Shown here in pieces: positions 63,808 through 64,000 of a stretch of 64,000 nt of DNA (position 1 is the stretch's first letter; the number at the start of each line of letters is the position of its first letter). The notes under the pieces are model-generated. The model ran no database searches. It saw only the letters and a program-made list of their open reading frames with translations, and was not told where the DNA came from. The stretch comes from Achromobacter aloeverae. GTDB lineage: Bacteria; Pseudomonadota; Gammaproteobacteria; Burkholderiales; Burkholderiaceae_B. A program made the position numbers and the translations under genes. The DNA is taken from contig NZ_PYAL01000001.1 of the NCBI RefSeq assembly GCF_004121055.1, positions 1,054,001 through 1,118,000 on the forward strand. The letters run 5' to 3'.

Positions 63808-64000
63808 TCACCGCAAACCCAAGCCGCGCGCGATCATGCCGCGCAGGATGTCGCGGGTGCCGCCCCGCAAGGAAAAGGAAGGCGAGGCCTCCGTGACGTA
63901 TTTCAGCGTCATCAGCAACTCCACGGGTATGTCTTCCACCGTCCGCGAAAACAGGTCCTGCGCGATCTCGGCGGGAATGGCCTGCTCCAGCGTGGTGCCC
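63808..64000 (-). CDS. acyl-CoA dehydrogenase, C-terminal fragment (start beyond window)
   Basis: Only the last 63 or so residues are visible (ending TRDILRGMIARGLGLR). The stretch AQDLFSRTVEDIPVELLMTLKYVTEASPSFSLRGGTRDILRG is the C-terminal helix region of acyl-CoA dehydrogenases, and the Gly-Gly-Thr-Arg-Asp region matches the flavin and subunit contact segment. Its gene continues past base 64000. It is followed after 7 bases by the next dehydrogenase gene, so the two are coexpressed. Confidence 0.85.
   Translation of the reverse strand, partial: GTTLEQAIPAEIAQDLFSRTVEDIPVELLMTLKYVTEASPSFSLRGGTRDILRGMIARGLGLR

Overview
The window comes from the chromosome of a high-GC betaproteobacterium, most likely Bordetella or a close Alcaligenaceae relative. 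The grounds are two Bug (TctC-family) tripartite-transporter receptors beside a LysR-controlled enolase-superfamily enzyme, the pgsA-uvrC-nagZ-acpS-pdxJ housekeeping block, strong G/C bias at third codon positions, and Burkholderiales-type catabolic genes. I see no prophage, insertion sequence, tRNA, rRNA, CRISPR or plasmid backbone. The window starts inside a Nudix hydrolase gene and ends inside an acyl-CoA dehydrogenase gene.

Layout. 1-7.6 kb: Nudix hydrolase; a LysR regulator divergent from a mandelate-racemase-like enzyme followed by two Bug receptors; a one-gene osmoprotectant-type ABC binding protein/permease fusion; a Lon N-domain protein. 7.6-15.6 kb: carbohydrate block on the minus strand with a GH63-like glucosidase, an amylo-1,6-glucosidase and the trehalose genes otsB-otsA. 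15.7-21.3 kb: QseBC-like two-component system, DegP protease, a degenerate LytM lipoprotein and a membrane protein; this run fits an envelope stress or maintenance module. 21.4-28.8 kb: small hypotheticals, then proteostasis genes (Hsp20 overlapping a Lon protease, a perfect intrinsic terminator, a YegD-like Hsp70), then a TPR/ATP-grasp protein. 28.9-33.5 kb: an ABC-2 exporter coupled to a spermidine-synthase-like protein, a DapA-like lyase and a JmjC-like oxygenase.

33.7-45.2 kb is the most interesting part. The minus strand carries urtABCDE followed by fmdA and fmdB, an import and hydrolysis operon for urea or short-chain amides. Divergent from it is a 1141-residue protein joining an NCS1-type transporter, a cysteine-rich module, a histidine kinase and a receiver. 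Its gene overlaps a LuxR-type response regulator gene. The shared intergenic region holds two near-identical dyads 53 bp apart, which fits a transporter-sensor controlling amide uptake.

45.2-64 kb: isocitrate lyase (aceA), queF, then pgsA, uvrC, nagZ, acpS and pdxJ, running with 4-base overlaps into an RND efflux operon in the order MFP, pump, outer-membrane factor, pdxJ. Upstream lies an atypical regulator with a pseudo-receiver. The end holds a patatin-like phospholipase, a crotonase and two acyl-CoA dehydrogenases.

A recurring feature is short perfect or near-perfect tandem arrays (units of 6 to 33 bp, all different). Most lie just after stop codons or in short gaps. ATGA start/stop overlaps are common, so translational coupling is probably widespread here.
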